A DNA stretch of 64,000 nt from Anaerobacillus arseniciselenatis (lineage in GTDB: Bacteria > Bacillota > Bacilli > Bacillales > Anaerobacillaceae), in contig NZ_MLQQ01000001.1 of the NCBI RefSeq assembly GCF_001865995.1, positions 124,001 to 188,000 of the forward strand, written 5' to 3'. The notes beneath the pieces were generated by a model. The model did not search any database, was not told the DNA's origin, and saw only the letters and a list, made by a program, of their open reading frames with translations. The position numbers and the translations under genes were made by a program. Shown here in pieces: positions 62,370-64,000 of the stretch; position 1 is the first letter of the stretch, and every line of letters starts with the position of its first letter.

Positions 62370-62418
62370 CACCACTCGTGGACAAATCGCTAAAATGTCC
62401 ACTGGAGGCGGACACCAA
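62356..62418. repeat. Repeat family F, copy 2 (provides stop codon of CBO0543 gene)
   Basis: GGTGTCTGACACC, then CTCGTGGACAAATCGCT, AAAATGT, CACTGGAGGCGGACACC. Differs at only a few positions from the copy at 57452. Confidence 0.85.
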
Positions 62419-62421
62419 CAA

Positions 62422-62460
62422 AAAACGCATGAATTCCATCTGAAAAATTCATGCGTTCAT
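62422..62460. terminator. Terminator after the CBO0543 gene
   Basis: AACGCATGAATT and AATTCATGCGTT around CCATCTGAAA. The A-run to its left also makes it a terminator for the minus-strand gene ending at 62487. Confidence 0.8.
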
Positions 62461-62486
62461 CTATGTTCATCATTTTTATTAGGAAT

Positions 62487-62774
62487 TTATTGCGCGTTTA
62501 ACACTAATTCCCGCCTTATTTTTACGATAATTTTTCGAATACTGTCCTCTGAGAGATTGTGCATTTTCATAAGTGATCTAATACTACAACCATTTTCAAA
62601 TGCTCGATAAATTTCTTCGTTTCGAATTCTTAAAGTGCTACGAGTTCCATTTTTAGCACCCCACCGTGCCCTTTCTTTATGCTTAGGAATGTAAATTAAT
62701 TCGCCTTGAATATATTTTTGTAATTCATTTAAAAGCTTCTCAGGTAATATATCTTTTCCATTTTTATAAGACAA
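62487..62774 (-). CDS. CD3324 family helix-turn-helix protein
   Basis: A 95-residue protein matching the CD3324 family. MSYKNGKDILPEKLLNELQ, KYIQGELIYIPK and, after RNEEIYRAFENG, a Mor/Trp repressor-like helix-turn-helix (SIRSLMKMHNLSEDSIRKII). Predicted DNA-binding regulator. TTG start with AGGAGGACTTACTT. A palindrome at 62795-62818 directly upstream of the ribosome binding site suggests autoregulation. Confidence 0.85.
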   Translation of the reverse strand: MSYKNGKDILPEKLLNELQKYIQGELIYIPKHKERARWGAKNGTRSTLRIRNEEIYRAFENGCSIRSLMKMHNLSEDSIRKIIVKIRRELVLNAQ

Positions 62775-62794
62775 AAGTAAGTCCTCCTGTTTGT

Positions 62795-62818
62795 TTTATT
62801 CGATTTTTTACGAATAAA
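62795..62818. promoter_or_regulatory. Palindrome upstream of the CD3324-family gene
   Basis: TTTATTCG and CGAATAAA are perfect 8-base arms around ATTTTTTA, about 20 bases before the start codon. A likely operator; the binding protein is inferred to be the gene product itself. Confidence 0.4.
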
Positions 62819-63094
62819 CAAGGACTGATCTCATTTTGTCACTCATCTCTATGATAAATTAAAAAATTAACAAAATAAAGACCTCTCACTTCCTTGCTTA
62901 TTACATTTGTTTAAACCAATATCGACAAACATACGCGAAGCCCCCTTATTTTTATAATTTTTCTTCAATTTCCATATTATCACATAATTTTTATTTCAAA
63001 CATATTAATTTCAAAAAATAACCACAATTCTACCTAAATAATATAAATCTATTTAAATCAAACTTATAAGATTCAGCCACCTCATAACTTTCGA
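62819..63094. other. AT-rich intergenic region, no gene seen
   Basis: No reading frame with a ribosome binding site, no hairpin with T-run, and no match to the repeat families of this window. Confidence 0.4.
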
Positions 63095-63850
63095 TTACCT
63101 TCTACGAGCGACTAATCTAGTAAAGGTAAAGTACTCGCCCCCATCAGCAGTTAAAAGTTCGATATCTCCATTTCTGCCCCAAAACCCTGATTGTTTAGCG
63201 GTCGTTTCCCACTTCAGCCATAGGTTCCATCCGTTTGGCATGGTATCAGAAACTTCAATATCGACAAGACCACTTCGTCTCCATAGCTTCGACCACCAGT
63301 TAGGAGAATGGTAAGTATACCACTCACTGTCCCAGTAAGGCTTCAGTTTTACAGGCACTTCATCTTCGAACTCCTTCATTAATCCAGGTACAACGATACC
63401 AATTTGACCATTTGGTTTTAATAGTTCAACAAAATTAAATAAGTAAAGTTCATTCGTACCATAATAGTGATATGAATCTATACTAATAATTGCATCAAAA
63501 AATTCTTTGGCGTAAGGAAGTGCATGTGCTTCAGCACGAATTGGAAAAACGAGATCTTCTACCCCTGCTTCTTTAATTCGCCTCCAATTATCAGTTGCTG
63601 TGATCCAAAGGTCATTGGCCCATACTTGAACACCAAATTCTTTTGCTAAAAAAATTGAGCTCATCGCTTTTCCACAGCCCATATCTAAAATCTTCATGCC
63701 AGGTTTAAAATCCATCGCTTTTGCTAAATACTCAGTAAGCCATACAGAGTTCGGTCCCATATCATTTCTTATCATCCATTGAGGATCATATTTTGCTGAA
63801 AGCGGAAATTGTTCAACCATCAACGCTTCTTTTAATTCGCCTTTAGTCAT
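63095..63850 (-). CDS. Class I SAM-dependent methyltransferase
   Basis: A 251-residue methyltransferase. SAM-binding motif I is ILDMGCGKAMSSIFLA, followed by an acidic loop VWANDLW, AEAHALPYAKEFFDAIISID (motifs II-III) and LLKPNGQIGIVVPG (post III). The closest type is the small-molecule methyltransferases of the Methyltransf_11/25 group. Aromatic-rich C-terminal segments (WYTYHSPNWWSKLW) could form a substrate pocket. ATG at 63850, with a TTG one codon earlier, behind GGGGGCG. It follows another gene fragment of similar type at the window end. Confidence 0.9.
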   Translation of the reverse strand: MTKGELKEALMVEQFPLSAKYDPQWMIRNDMGPNSVWLTEYLAKAMDFKPGMKILDMGCGKAMSSIFLAKEFGVQVWANDLWITATDNWRRIKEAGVEDLVFPIRAEAHALPYAKEFFDAIISIDSYHYYGTNELYLFNFVELLKPNGQIGIVVPGLMKEFEDEVPVKLKPYWDSEWYTYHSPNWWSKLWRRSGLVDIEVSDTMPNGWNLWLKWETTAKQSGFWGRNGDIELLTADGGEYFTFTRLVARRR

Positions 63851-63904
63851 CAATATAGGAACGCCCCCACAATTTTATCTTCTTGTAAAAATCGTTGTTT
63901 TCCA

Positions 63905-64000
63905 TTAAATCTTTTGCATGATATAAAACACATATCCATAGTACTCACTATATTTTCGATACATCTCAATCTCTCTAAGGGATTCATCTAGCTTTCCCTG
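63905..64000 (-). CDS. C-terminal end of a gene running out of the window
   Basis: An open frame from the window edge to a TAA at 63905 reads DESLREIEMYRKYSEYYGY and VFYIMQKI. This looks like the end of a SAM-dependent methyltransferase, where a tyrosine-rich strand closes the fold, but with 31 residues that is only a suggestion. Same strand as the methyltransferase at 63095, with about 50 bases between them. Confidence 0.5.
   Translation of the reverse strand, partial: QGKLDESLREIEMYRKYSEYYGYVFYIMQKI

Noticed and set aside
1-64000. Prophage, integrative element or IS transposase
   Set aside because: No integrase, terminase, capsid or transposase gene and no tRNA attachment site is visible. 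The repeats are short and non-coding.

Overview
The window comes from a low-GC Gram-positive, endospore-forming Bacillaceae bacterium, most likely halotolerant or alkaliphilic. The evidence is Bacillus-type ribosome binding sites with frequent GTG and TTG starts, kapB and a YjcZ-type small protein (sporulation), a PadR regulator, a BCCT compatible-solute transporter, BrnQ, and an apparent ectoine-degradation operon. No rRNA, tRNA, transposase, prophage or CRISPR array is visible. The sequence is ordinary chromosome, unusually rich in short palindromic repeats.

Layout. 1-8 kb: amino-acid permease, LysE exporter, truA, DUF3892 protein, BCCT transporter, class V aminotransferase. 7.8-10.2 kb: a promoter-structure-terminator unit that looks like an undescribed small RNA, a two-TM protein, a frameshifted lipoprotein, a 52-bp tandem array and a Nudix hydrolase. 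11-20 kb: brnQ, the decayed remains of a histidine kinase/ABC transporter locus, DUF4145, YebC/YeeN, DUF418, RDD, LysM and flavoprotein genes. 20-29 kb: a PadR-HAAS-membrane protein cluster with matching palindromes, a YhaQ/YhaP ABC exporter, a serine hydrolase, and membrane proteins. 29-34 kb: a secreted protein, a thioredoxin-CcdA-like fusion and a second ABC exporter.

34-43 kb is the metabolic centrepiece. A PucR regulator is followed by a five-gene minus-strand operon: DoeA-type ectoine hydrolase, a Cys/Met-type PLP lyase, an M20 deacetylase, homoserine dehydrogenase and an aldehyde dehydrogenase. It can be read as ectoine to N-acetyl-diaminobutyrate to diaminobutyrate, with the later steps running through aspartate semialdehyde and homoserine. 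The middle steps are inference, because no diaminobutyrate transaminase is present.

43-64 kb: a LytS-like sensor kinase, TRIC channel, a second copy of the 52-bp array in inverted orientation, amidase, BsuPI lipoprotein, carbamoylase, MFS and DMT transporters, a molybdopterin oxidoreductase, branched-chain aminotransferase, an exoA remnant, kapB, a HAD phosphatase overlapping a glycerol-1-phosphate dehydrogenase, a YjcZ protein, three small membrane proteins, a CD3324 protein and a methyltransferase.

At least five families of interspersed repeats occupy most intergenic regions over 300 bp. Several lie at transcript ends, and one supplies the stop codon of two unrelated genes.
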